Assembly (NCBI GenBank): GCA_028571685.1
Contig: CM053140.1
Span: 219,871,323 to 219,935,322 of the forward strand
DNA: 64,000 nucleotides
Source of the DNA: Heterohyrax brucei
Lineage: Eukaryota > Chordata > Mammalia > Hyracoidea > Procaviidae
Direction: 5' to 3'
The notes beneath the pieces were generated by a model. That model was not told the origin of the DNA. It searched no databases and worked only from the letters and a program-made list of their open reading frames with translations. Of this stretch, positions 21,650 through 32,950 are shown piece by piece; the first letter of the stretch is position 1, and the number at the start of each line of letters is the position of its first letter. The position numbers and the translations under genes are program-made.

Positions 21650-22195
21650 AATTTTTTAAAAACTGAGATGAAATTACAATTAATCATTTAAAAATGATGG
21701 CATTGAGCACATTCACACTGAGTACCTTCCCAAAATATTCCCATCATCTCAGAAGAAAACCTGTGTCTATTTAATCAGTCATTTCCTATGCAATCCTTCT
21801 CCCAGACGTTGGCAACCACTAATCTGCGTTCTATCTGTATGGATGTTCCTATTCTGGGTAATCCATACAGATGAAACCATGTAATATGTGACCTTTTTTA
21901 TCCCTCTTCTTTCACTTAACGTAGTATTTTCAAGATTCATCTACATTATAGCTGTGTCACCACTTGATTCCTTTTTATGCGTGAGTAATATTCTATTAAA
22001 TGTATGTACTACATTTTGTTTATCTTTTCATTTGGTGATGGACATTCAGATTGTTTCTAGTGTACAAGAATTTGTTTGCACACTTGTTTTTTAATTCTTT
22101 TGGGTATATACATAGATATCTAGGAGTGGATATGTTGGGTCATATGTTAAATCTACATTTGCTTGTTTTGGAAACATCAAACTGTTTTTTTAGGA
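21650..22195 (-). mobile_element. ancient L1 (L1M-type) 3' portion
   Basis: On the minus strand this follows the ORF2 end and 3' region of old L1s. Diagnostic plus-strand pieces are TTGAGCACATTCACACTGAG, CATTTTGTTTATCTTTTCAT and 'tcttttgggtatatacata'. The frame is fully decayed, far more than in the neighbouring L1 copies. Confidence 0.7.
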
Positions 22196-22505
22196 ATTGA
22201 ATTTTTTATTTCATTTCATTAAATTAATTTAATGCCAACTTTGCAAACAGAGCTGATGATTCTATAGCACATGGATTCTTTTTGTGCAATAGAGCAAAGT
22301 ATTCAACAATGGCCAAGGTAACATTTAAATAAAACACTCCTGTAGACAAAAAATAGGTGTTCAGATAGACCATAGACTATGGAAAGCCAAAATTGAAAAT
22401 GACTCTAGAGGACAATTATTCCAGCCTTCAATTTTTATTGATGAGGAAGCTGGGGCCTAGAAATATAAAATTTTCTTTTTCTATTAAAATATTGGCTTGG
22501 CTATT
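22196..22505. other. unassigned DNA left of the nested LINE block
   Basis: Contains a MIR-like phrase (GATGAGGAAGCTGGGGCC, 22440-22458) and a local direct duplication CTATTAAAATATT at 22480-22492 and 22501-22513. Otherwise nothing recognised. Confidence 0.3.
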
Positions 22506-22520
22506 AAAATATTTTAGCAG

Positions 22521-24060
22521 ACATGTTCACGATCTTTAGCTATTAAAGAAATTCAAATCAAGACAACAATGAGATACCATCTCACCCCAACAAGATTGGC
22601 CATGATCCAGAAAACACAAAACAACAAATGCTGGAGAGGCTGTGGAGAAAGTGGAACCCTCCTACACTGTTGGTGGGGTTGCAAAATGGTCCAGCCTCTT
22701 TGGAAGGCAATCTGGCGCTTCCTTAAAAAAATGGATATCGATATACCATTTGACCCAGTCATTCCACTACTTGGAATATATCCTACAGAATCAAGGCCTT
22801 TCACACCAATGGACACATGCACCAGAATGTTTATCACAGCACAGTCCATGATAGCAAAAAGATGGAATCAACCCAGATGCCCAACAATAGAAGAATGGAT
22901 AGGTAAACTATGGTACATATACTCAATGGAGCACTACACAATGATAAAGAATACCGATGATTCCGAAACATCTCCTAACCTGGTTTCAACTGGAAGACAT
23001 TATGTTGAGTGAAAGCAGTCAGCGACAAAGGGACAAACACCGTATGAGACCTCTACTATAAGATCTCAAAAACAGACTTGTGTATAGAAGAAAAGACTCT
23101 TTGACAGCTGCAAGGGAGGGGAGGGAGGGAGGGTAAGGGGGGAGGGTTTAGTTTAGATAGTTACTAGAAATCTAGTTGGGAGAAAGCAGTGATAGCACAC
23201 ATTAGAAACAAGAACAACATTAAGTGGACTTCAGCATAACTTGAGTACTCCTTCCATCTTAACTCAATACTGAAAGGATAGAGTAGCTGGGGTGGGGGGC
23301 AGGGGACCATGCTCTTAGGTGAAATCGAGGCCAATTGGCACAATTAGCGTTTTGCTAAGAGAGCTCTCTGCACCCCACATTGGTGAGTGGCGTCTGGGGT
23401 CTTAAAAGCTGCCAAGCTGCCATCCGAGGACACAGCAAACGGTCCCAACTCAGCAGGAACGGATGCTCACCGAGGACCAAAATGACATGTGGTAAAGACA
23501 ACCGAGAAGACAGAGAGACCCACAAGAGTGGGTGCCTACATCGACTTGGGACCGGAAGAACCAGATGGTGCCCGGCCACCACCAGTGATAGCCACGATGG
23601 AGCTCATAGAGAGGAGTCTCACTGGCAACACGAATAAAAAGGGGTGCATCCTGAGATCTCCACTAAAAGACCTCAATTGATGGTCCAGCGGTTTTGGAGT
23701 TTCTCTGAGAGTATGGCCCCTGGCCCTGATGCTGCCCTTTCCCATAAATTATAACGAAGGTCCACTCTTTGGACAGGAATGGATTGGACTTGGCAATGCA
23801 GAGTGACCATATATTGGAAGCACTTTGTGGTTCTATACATCTACAGGATATCATCTTGCTGACCTCTGGCTGGAGGAAGGGGAGTGGACGGAGAGGAAGG
23901 GAAAGGATGTTTTTGGGAGGATGAGACATGTATGGAGCAGAGAGGAATAGTGTGCAGTCACCGGACAGGGAGAGCAGTGGAAGCTGCATATAGATGGGCA
24001 TGTAAATTTATACGTAAATATACATTTTCATTCAGTCATGTCAAATAAAAATTAAAAAAA
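22521..24060 (+). mobile_element. L1 LINE, 5'-truncated, copy b
   Basis: Same L1 subfamily and almost the same sequence as the 19.0-20.6 kb copy, starting 60-70 bases further into the element. The A-rich tail at 24047-24060 runs directly into the T-rich end of a minus-strand L1. The 3'UTR carries an extended G-run tract at 23114-23147. Confidence 0.93.
22569..23012 (+). pseudogene. L1 ORF2 C-terminal fragment (copy b)
   Basis: 147-residue frame with the same cysteine-rich end ([17 protein letters not shown]), [15 protein letters not shown] and [14 protein letters not shown] blocks as copy a. A small deletion near 22967 changes the last residues relative to copy a. Endonuclease and RT domains are absent through 5' truncation. 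Confidence 0.92.
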
Positions 24061-24484
24061 AAATTTATTCTTCTTTAAGTAAAAGTTTACAATCCAAGTC
24101 AATTTGCCATATAACCTTCCCCATGTGCACGTGCATACACACACACACACACACACGCACACCCCTCTGTGGAACTCTAGCTGCTCTCCTCACCCTGTGA
24201 AGCACAGTTTTCCTTTCCGCTTTGTACTTCCTTTGTCCATTCAACCAGCTCCGGTACCCCTCTAACCTCTCATCTCACCTCAGAGCAAGTGCTGCTCAGA
24301 CAGCCTTCTGTACATACTTAAGCAAAGAAGCACACACTTCACCAGTGTGACTCTATGTCTTACAGTTCAGTTCAGTCTTTGTCTGGAGAGTTCACATCAG
24401 GACTGGTTTCAGCTCTGGGCTAGCTGTGAGTCTAGAGGCCATGTCCTCAGGGGCCTCCAGGATGTCTGACCATCAAACCTAATC
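24061..24484 (-). mobile_element. outer (older) L1, 3' end
   Basis: T-rich minus-strand tail at 24061, then an L1 3'UTR with a (CA)n run at 24139-24159. The UTR text stops at about 24480 and resumes at 34172 in the same orientation (TCTAATCTTTTAATAGAG), with a second L1 between. This is therefore the 3' end of the element whose body is 34172-39046. Confidence 0.75.
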
Positions 24485-25479
24485 ATCTTTTCTTTTATTA
24501 ACTGTGATTAAGTGAAAGAATACAATCCAAATCAGTTTTGCATGCCTGCCTATCTAGCAATTCTGCCCTCCTTGTCTAGTGACAGCATATGCCTCTTTTT
24601 CATGCTATGCTTCCAGTATCCTCTTAACAGCCTCCTGTCCCCTCCTCTCCACCTTCTTCTCTCTCATCTAGAAAGAGAGCAGTAGGACAGCCTCCTATAA
24701 ATGCATAGAACCATAAAGTGCACACACCATGTGGTCATACTGTGTCCCTGAGTCCAGTTCTTTCTTGTCTGAAGAGTTGACCTCAGTAATGGTTTCTGGT
24801 CAGGGGCAGCAGAAGATCTAGGAGCCATGCTCCCAGCGGATCCTCCGGGCCATTGGACCATGACTTCTGGCCTCTCAGTAGAGTTCTTGACCTGCACTCC
24901 TGTTTCTCTTGTTGCTACAGGAACTCAACATTGTGGGACCCCTCACAGCTGTCTTCGGTGGTGGCTGGGCACCATCTGGTTTTTCTGATCACTTGTTGAT
25001 ACAGTTTGCCATTCACCCGGGTCCTTCTGTCTCCTGAGCACTTTTTTCATCATATCTTTGTTCTTGGTCACCATCCATTTCAGATAATTTGGAACTATTT
25101 GGTATACCTCAGAAGGCAGCTTGCTGGTTTTTAAGACCCCAGACACCACTCACCAATATGGAGTTCAGAAGAGTTGCTTAACAATAGGTTAGTTATGCCA
25201 ACTGTCCTCTATGTCCCCTGAAAGTGTGGTTCCAAGACCCCAGCCCTACTATTCTATCCTTGCAATATTGAGTTGGGATTAGAAGAGCTTTCAGTTTATG
25301 GTGAAGTCCAGTTAAGTTGACATACTTTCTACTGTGTACTGTCACCACTTTCTCCTAACCAAGTTTCTATCAACTATCTAATCTATAGCCAAGCCTCTCC
25401 CTTCCTCCCCACCCATGTAGCTGTCCAAGAGTCTTTTTTCCTGTACATAAGTCTATTTTTAAGACTTTATAGCAGGGGT

Positions 25480-26800
25480 CTCATACAATATTTGTCCTTT
25501 TGTCGCTGACTGATTTCACTTAGCATAATGTCTTCCAGTTGAAACTAAGTTATGAGATGCTTCCTAAAATCATTATTGTTCTTTATCATTGCACAGCGTT
25601 CTACTGAGTATATGTACCATAGTGTGTTTATCCATTCATCTGTTGATGGGCACATAAGTTGATTCCATCTTTTTGCTATTGTGGACAGAGCTGCAACAAA
25701 CATTTTTGTGCATGTATCTGTTCATGTGACAGTCTTTGTTTCTGTAGGATATGTTCTAAGCAGTGGGATTACTGGATCAAGTGATGTATCTATTTTTAGC
25801 TTCTTAAGCAAGCACTAAATTGCTTTCCAAAGTGATTGTACCATTTTGCAATCCCACCAGCAGTGTAAGAGAGTTCCAATCTCTCCACAGCCTCTCCAGC
25901 ATTTGTTATTTTGTGTTTTTTGAATTATGGTCAACCTTGGTGGGGTAAGATGATATCTAATTGTAGTTTTGACTTGGATTTCTCTAATACCTAATGATCA
26001 AGAGCATTTTCTCATGTGTCTGGATGTTCTCTTCGATGATGTCTCTGTCCATCTTCTTTGCCCATTGCTTAATTGGGTTACTTACCTTTTTCTTGTCGAT
26101 ATTTCACACTACCTAGTAGATTATGGAAATCAAATGTCAGTCTGACATGTAGCTGCCAAATATTTTTTCTCATTCTGTAGGTGGTCTTTTAACTCTTTTG
26201 ATAACATTATTGGATGAGCAAAAGTATTTGATTCTTAGTAGTTCTCATTTATCTATTTTCCCATCTGTTGTTTGTACTTTGTTTCTCAGATTTCAAAGTC
26301 TGCCTAAGCTATGCAGTAGAACTTCCATTGTTGACCCAATTTTTTCTTGCATAATCTTTGTTATTTTAGGTTTGATGTTTAGGTCTTTGATCCATTTTGA
26401 GTTAGTTTTTGTGCAAGGTATATTTTTCTGCAGATGGATATCCAATTTTGCCAACACCATTTGTTAAAGAGATTGTTTTTACCCCAGTTTACAATCTTAG
26501 GGCCTTTGTTGAATGTCAGCTGTTCATAAGAGGATGGTGACATCTCTGGGGTCTCAACTCTTTTCCATTGGTCTATATGTCCCTTTTTGTACCAGTACCA
26601 TGCTGTTTTGACTACTGTGGCAGTATAGTAGTGTTCCTCTTCATCAGTAGTACTTTACTTATCCAGGGTTTCTCTCCTTTCCAAACAAAGTTGGTGATTT
26701 GTTTCTCCATCTCATTAAAAAATGAATTTTTATTTAGATTGCATTGTGTATGTAGATCACTTTGAGTAAAATAGACATTTTCACAATGTAAAGTCTTCCG
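25480..26800 (-). pseudogene. L1 ORF2 pseudogene, C-terminal half (inner L1)
   Basis: Covers the ORF2 region downstream of the RT core, down to the cysteine-rich C-terminus. The minus-strand frame 26612-26806 carries FNEMEKQITNFVWKGEKPWI, a conserved L1 block between RT and the C-terminal domain. The frame is broken repeatedly. The RTE sits directly upstream (in L1 sense) and separates this from the RT core. Confidence 0.85.
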
Positions 26801-26806
26801 ATCCAT

Positions 26807-29093
26807 TGCAGATGCCTTTTTTTAGCAACACAAATGGCAACTATACACATGGACCTCGCCAGACAGAACACACAGGAACCAAACTGACTACATCTGTGGA
26901 AAAAGGCAACGGAAAAGCTCTACGTCAGCACTCAGAACAAGACTTGGTGCTGTGGCACAGATCACCAATTGCTCATATGCAAGTTCAAATTGAAAGTGAA
27001 GAAAATTAGAACAAGTCCATAAGAACCAAAGTATGACCTTGAGTATATCCCTCCTGAGTTTAAAGACCATCTCAATAACAAATTTGATGTGTTGATCACT
27101 AATGACTGAAGACCAGACAAATTGTGGAATGACATCAAAGACGTAATCCATGAAGAGAGCAATGGGTAGTTAAAAAGACAGGAAAGGATCAAAAGACCAA
27201 ACTGGATGTTAGAAGAGACTCTGAAACTTGCTCTTTGAACATCGCTCAGCTAAAGCAAAAGGGAGGAGCAGCGAAGTATAAGACCTAAACAAAAGATTTC
27301 AAAGAGCAGTTCAAGAAGACAAAAGAATGTATTAGAATAACACGTGCAAAGAGCTGGAAATGGAATACCAGAAAGGAAGAACGCATTCTGCATTTCTCAA
27401 GCTGAAAGAACTGAAGAAAAAATTTAAGCCTCAAGTTGCAGTAGTGAAAGATTCCACAGGGAAACCATTAAATGACTCAGAGAGCATCAACAGGAGAAGA
27501 AAGGAATCCCCAGAGTCATTATAACAGAAAGAACTGGTTGATGTTCAGCCATTTCAAAAGGTAGCATATGATCAGGAACCAATGGTACTAAAGAAGTCAT
27601 AGCTGTATTGAAAGCACTGGCAAAACTGATGGACTATCAATTGAGATGTTTCAACAGATGGATGCAGCACTGAAAGTGCTCACTCATCTATGCCAAAAAA
27701 TTTGAAAGACACAGCTACCTGATTGGAAGAGATCCGTATTTAGGCCCATTCCAAAGAAAGGTGATTCAAATTAATACGGAAATTACCAAACAATATCGTT
27801 AATATCACACTCAAGTAAAATTTCACTCAAGGTCATTCAAAAGCAAATGCAACAATATATTGACAAGGAACTGCCAGGAATTCAAGCTGGATGCAGAAGA
27901 GGGCATGTAACCAGGGTTATCATTGCTTGTGTCAGATGGATCTTGGCTGAAAACAGAGAATACCAGCAAGATGTTTACTTGTGTTTCACTGACTATGCAG
28001 AGGCATTCGACTGTGCAGATCATAATAAATTATGGCTAACATTGAGGAAAATGCGAATTCTAGAATACCTAATTGTGCTCTTAAGGAATCTGTACACGGA
28101 TGAAGAGGCAGTCATGGGAGCAGAACAAGGGGACACTGCATGATTTAAGGTCAGGAAAGGTGTGTGTCAGGGTTGTATCCGTTCATCATATCTTTTCAAT
28201 CTGTATGCTGAGCAAATAATCCGAGAACCTGGATTCTAAAAAGAAGAGCAAGGCATCAGGATTGGAGGATGACTCATTAACAATCTGTGTTAAGCAGACA
28301 ACACCACCTTACTTGCTGAAGATGACACCACAGTACTTGCTGAAAGTTAAGAAGATTTGAAACACTGAAGAAGATTAGGGACCACAGTTTTCAGTATTAA
28401 TTGCATCTGAACATCAAGAAAACAAAAATCCCCACAACTGCACCAGTAAGCAACATCATGATAAGTGGAGAAAGGATTGAGGTTGCCAAGGATTTCCTTT
28501 TACTTGGGTCCACAATCCACAACCATTCAATCAGCAGTCAAGAAATCAAAAAACACATTGCATTGGGAAAATCTGCTGCCAAGGACCTCTCTAAAGTATT
28601 CAAAATAAAGATGCCACCTTGGAGACTAAAGTGCACCTGACCCAAGTCATGGTATTTTCAATCACATCCTATACATGCAAAAGCTGGACAATGAACAAAG
28701 AAGACAGAAGAAGAGTTAGTGCCTTTGAATTGTGGTGTAGGCAAAGAAGGCTGAATGTACCATGGACCAACAAAAGAACCAATAGATCTGTTCTGGGAGA
28801 AGTACAAGCAGAGTGCTTCTTGGAAGTAAAAATGGCAAGACTGCGTCTTACATACTTTGGACGTGCTTTCAGGAAGGATCAGTCCCTGGAGAACAACGTG
28901 CTTGGTAGAGCAGAGGGTCGGCAAAGAAGAGGAAGACCCTCAACAAGGTGGATAGACACAGCAGCCGCAACAATGGCCTTAAAAAGAAAAACGACTGTGG
29001 ACATGGCACAGGACCAGGCAGTATTTCATTCTGTTGTTCACAGAGCTGCTATCAGTCAGAACTGACTCAATAGCACCTAACAAAAACAACAAT
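26807..29093 (+). mobile_element. RTE (BovB-like) LINE, 5'-truncated, inserted in L1
   Basis: About 2.3 kb flanked by ATCCAT at 26801-26806 and 29094-29099. The uninterrupted form of this L1 site is seen at 36195-36205 in the sister L1. It starts inside the endonuclease region and runs through RT to the C-terminus and an (AAC)-type tail. The last 60 bases (TATCAGTCAGAACTGACTC) resemble the AfroSINE tail. Confidence 0.95.
27847..29065 (+). pseudogene. RTE reverse transcriptase pseudogene
   Basis: Frame 27847-28143 holds the RT palm start (CFTDYAEAFDCADHNKLW; the FxDxxKAFD-type motif with one catalytic Asp). The region around 28290-28350, where the YADD-type active site should be, reads stop-ADN and carries a short duplication (ACTTGCTGAAGATGACACC, then TACTTGCTGAAAG). 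Frames 28401-28640 (HLNIKKTKI; FLLLGSTIHN) and 28619-29065 (ARLRLTYFGRAFRKDQSLEN, RRGRPSTRWIDTAAATM) cover the rest to the C-terminus. Frameshifts between the three and the lost active site make it inactive. Confidence 0.9.
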
Positions 29094-29099
29094 ATCCAT

Positions 29100-31430
29100 G
29101 AGCAAGGTAAGTTTCTCCACTTATGTAAATTGTTTACATAAGTGGTTTCTTGCAGTAAGGTCTTGCAATTCTCTCTGTATAGGTTGCTTATTTCTCTGGT
29201 TAGGCTTATTTCTAGATATTTTATCTTCTTGATGATCTCTTTGGTAGTGTAAAGCAATCCTACTGATTTACTTATGTTTATCATATATTCTGATATTTTG
29301 CTGAAGTCTTGCATTAGTTCCAATAGTTTGCTTATGGATTGTTTAAGATTCTCTACACATACCATCACATCATCTGCAAATAGGAAGATTTTTACTTCTC
29401 TGCTGATGCAGATGCCCTTTATTTCTTTGTCTTGTCTAATTGCTTTGACTAGAACCTCTGGTAAAATGTTGAATAAAAGTGGTGAGAGTGGGCATCCTTG
29501 TCTAGTTCCTGTTCTCAAGGGGAATGCTTTCAGTCTCTCTCCATTCAGGATGCTGTAGGCAGTTGGCTTGCATAGATGCCCCTCATTACCTTGAGGAATT
29601 TCCTCTCTATTCCTATTTTGCTAAGAGTTGTTAGCATGAATGGGTGTTGGACTTTGTCAAATGCTTTTTCTGAATCGATTGACAAAATCAGGTGATTCTT
29701 ATCCTTTGTGTTTTTCATGTAATTGATCACATTACTTGTTTTTCTGATGTTGAACCAGCCTTGCACCCCTGGTATGAATCCAGCTTGGTCATGATGAATT
29801 ATTATTTTTTTTGCTTTGTTTTGATATGTTGTTGAATTTTATTGGCTAGTGTTTTGTTGAAGATTTTTGCATAAAGGTTCATGAGTGATATTGGTCTGTA
29901 ATTTTCTTTTTTTAGTGGAATCTTTACCTGGCTTTGAAATCAGGTTATGCTGGCTTCATAGAATGAATTTGAGAGTATTCCATCCCTTTCTATGCTCTGA
30001 AATATCCTCAGTAGTATTGGAGTTAATTCCTGTCTAAAAGTTTAGTAGAATTCTCCCATGAAGCTATTTAGACCCATACTTCTTTTGGTTGGTAGTTTTG
30101 ATTATTTTTCAATCTCTTCCTTTGTGCTGGATTTATTAAGTTGTTCTGCTTCTCCTTGTCATAATTTTGTAGGTGATTTGAATCTAGGAATTTGTCCATT
30201 TCCTCTAGATTTTCAAATCTGTCTTTCATAGTATTCTATTATGATACTTTTGATTTCAGTTGGGTGTGTTGTGACATTTCCCATCTTATGTCTTATTCAC
30301 GTTATTTGTTTCCTCTCCTGTTTCTCTTTTGTATGTTTAGACAGTGGTTTATCAATTTGGTTGATCTTTTCAGAGAACAAGCTGTTGCTTTTGTTCATTT
30401 TTTCAATTTTTCTTCCATTCTCTAATTCATTTAGTTCTGCTGTAATCATTATTATCTGTTTTTTTTTTCTGGAGCCAAGGGGTTCCTTTGTTGTTCTTGT
30501 TCTGCTTGTTCAAATTGTAGGGGTACTTCTTTGGTCTGCACCTTTCCTTCATTCCAGATGTATGCATTTATAGAAATAAATTGGTCTCTGAGCACTGCTT
30601 TTGCTACGTCCCTTAGATTCTGGTAGGTTGTGCTTTCATTCTCATTTGATTCCATATATTTCTTTATTGTGTCTGATTTCTTCTATAACCCATGGCTTTT
30701 TGAGGAAGGTACTGTTCAGTTTTCATGAGTTTGGATTTCTACCTATATTTTTTTCTGTTATCAATTTCAACTTTTATAGCTTATGATCTGAAAAGATGCT
30801 TTGCAATAATTCAGTGGTTTGGATTCTGTTGAGACTTGTTTTATATCCTAATACATGATCTATTCTGGAAAATGTTCCATGTGCATTGGAGAAGGTGTAC
30901 TTATCTGCTGATGTGTAAAAAGTTCTGTACATGTCAATGAGGTCTAGTTAGTTAATTATTGCAATAAGATCTTCTGTATCTTTACTGAGTTTTTTTATGG
31001 ATGATCTATTACTGAAAGTAGAGTGTTGAAACTTTTAACTATTATTGTGGAGTGATCTATCTCATTTATCAGTGTTGTCAGTGTTCGATGTATTTAGATA
31101 CTCTGGTATTGGGTACATAAATATTTAATATTGTTATGTCCTGCTTATGTGTTGAACTTTCAGCAATAAATAGTAACTACCTTGTCCATGATGGTGGATT
31201 TTACATTCAAATCTATTTTATCAGAGATTAGTGTTGCCAATCCTGCTCTTCTTTGTATGTTGTTGGCTTTATATATATTTTTCCATCTGTTGATTTTCAG
31301 TTGGTTCATATCTTTGAGTCTACAGTGTGTTTCTTGTAAGCAACCTATAGACAGATCATGTTTTTTGATCCAGGCTGTCACTCTGTTTAGTGGAGTATTC
31401 AGTCAGTTTACATTCAGCATAATTATTGGT
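29100..31430 (-). pseudogene. L1 ORF2 pseudogene, endonuclease and RT part (inner L1)
   Basis: Minus-strand frame 28979-29518 includes [15 protein letters not shown] and the RT active-site block IFLFADDVMV, so the FADD motif is kept. Frame 29545-29766 has [18 protein letters not shown], the first catalytic Asp block. Frame 31160-31381 is the N-terminal endonuclease (KHDLSIGCLQETH, with the catalytic Glu in QETH). Premature stops separate these pieces. Confidence 0.9.
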
Positions 31431-31899
31431 AGCTATGTGTTAAGTGCTGTCATTTTGAGACATCTATTTTTGTTTGGTTGGTGTTTTCTATGTTACTCTT
31501 AATATTCTTTTCTAGGTCATTCTTCTTTATGGGTTGACCATTCATCTTTTTCAGTGTTGGTTTTCTGTTTTCTGAGTCTCCTATATTATGTTTCTTGTTT
31601 TAATATGTTGCATTGTTATTCTGCTTTGCAGCTATGCCTGTGATTCCCACTAATATTCTAAGTTTAAACCACAGCTTAATCTCTGCATCTCTTTTTAATT
31701 TACTCTCCATCTGAAAGGGTTACAACTACTGTAATATATCCCTCTTTTAGTGTGACGATGTCATAGTTTTCATGTTAGGATCACTGATTCCCTTCTTTTA
31801 ATATTCTAGCTTTGATTGAGCTTTGTGACTTCCCTAACTGAGTAGGACACAATGCTGTGTCCCACATTGCCTCCTTAAGTACACATTTGATGTTTCTGT

Positions 31900-32950
31900 T
31901 TTTCTAAACAAAGGGCTTCTTTCAGTATTTCTTGTAGTTTTGGTTTGGTTTTACAAAGTCTCTACACTTTTGTTTATCTGTGAATGTCTTAATTTTACCT
32001 TCATTTTTGAGAGACAATTTTGCCAGATACATAATTCTTGGTTGGAAGATTTTCTCCTTCAAGGCTTTGAATGTGTTGTGCCATTGCCTTCTTGCCAGCA
32101 TCATATCTGCTTAGAAGTCATACAAAAGCCTGCATGCCTTCCCGTTGTATATTAGCTTTGCTTTAAGCCGTGCTGCCTTTAAGAGCCTCTCTTTATGTTT
32201 CATGTTATTAAGCTTTATTATAACATGTCTTGTTGTCTTTCATTTCGGGTCTAGTTTTTGTGGCATTCAATACACATCTTAGATATCTATGTTCTTTCAT
32301 AATTTCAAGGAAGGTTTCTGTCCACAACTCTACAGCAACACTCTCAGTATTTTCAGTTATCCCTCCCTGTTCAGGAACTCCAATTACTTGTAGGTTGTTC
32401 CTCTTAATAGAGTCCTACACTTTTCTTAATACTTCTTCATTTTTCTTCCTTCTTTTCTCTGATTTCTCCTCATAAATGGTAGCATCAGTTGCTCTGTCCT
32501 CAAGCTCACTATCTCTGGCTTCCATCTACTCAATCCTGCTCTTTTGGCTTTGGATTGAAGTACTAATTCTGTAATTTTGTTATTGATCTGCTGGATTTCA
32601 AATCATTGATGTTGCATCTGTTCAAATATCTTACTTCATTTTTCATTTTGTCCTGTTGCATTTTGTTTAATTTCTAGGAGGGCTATACACATAACTCTTT
32701 TTGTACTCAACCTCCAATAATTTCAGAAGGGCTACTTCATCTGGTAAGTGTTTTGATTCTTTATTTTGGGAGTTTTCCAGAACCATGGTGGACTGGCTCT
32801 TTAAGTGGTTAGATATTGATTGTTGTGTTCATGCTGTCAAGAAGCTGTTTGGTTTCTCTGGTGTTACACCAACAGGATCTGAGGCATAGTTTTAAGAGTA
32901 GGGTAAGAGCACTACTAGATTTGGTTACCAGCTGCCTCTGTGTTTTCTAG
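31900..32950 (-). pseudogene. L1 ORF1 pseudogene (inner L1)
   Basis: Frame 31922-32104 on the minus strand is the C-terminal RNA-binding end of L1 ORF1 protein (ARRQWHNTFKALKEK, PRIMYLAKLSLKNEG). It aligns with the other L1 at 54576-54827. Upstream, 32110-32950 fits the ORF1 central and coiled-coil coding part but has lost its frame. In live elements ORF1p binds L1 RNA. Confidence 0.7.
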
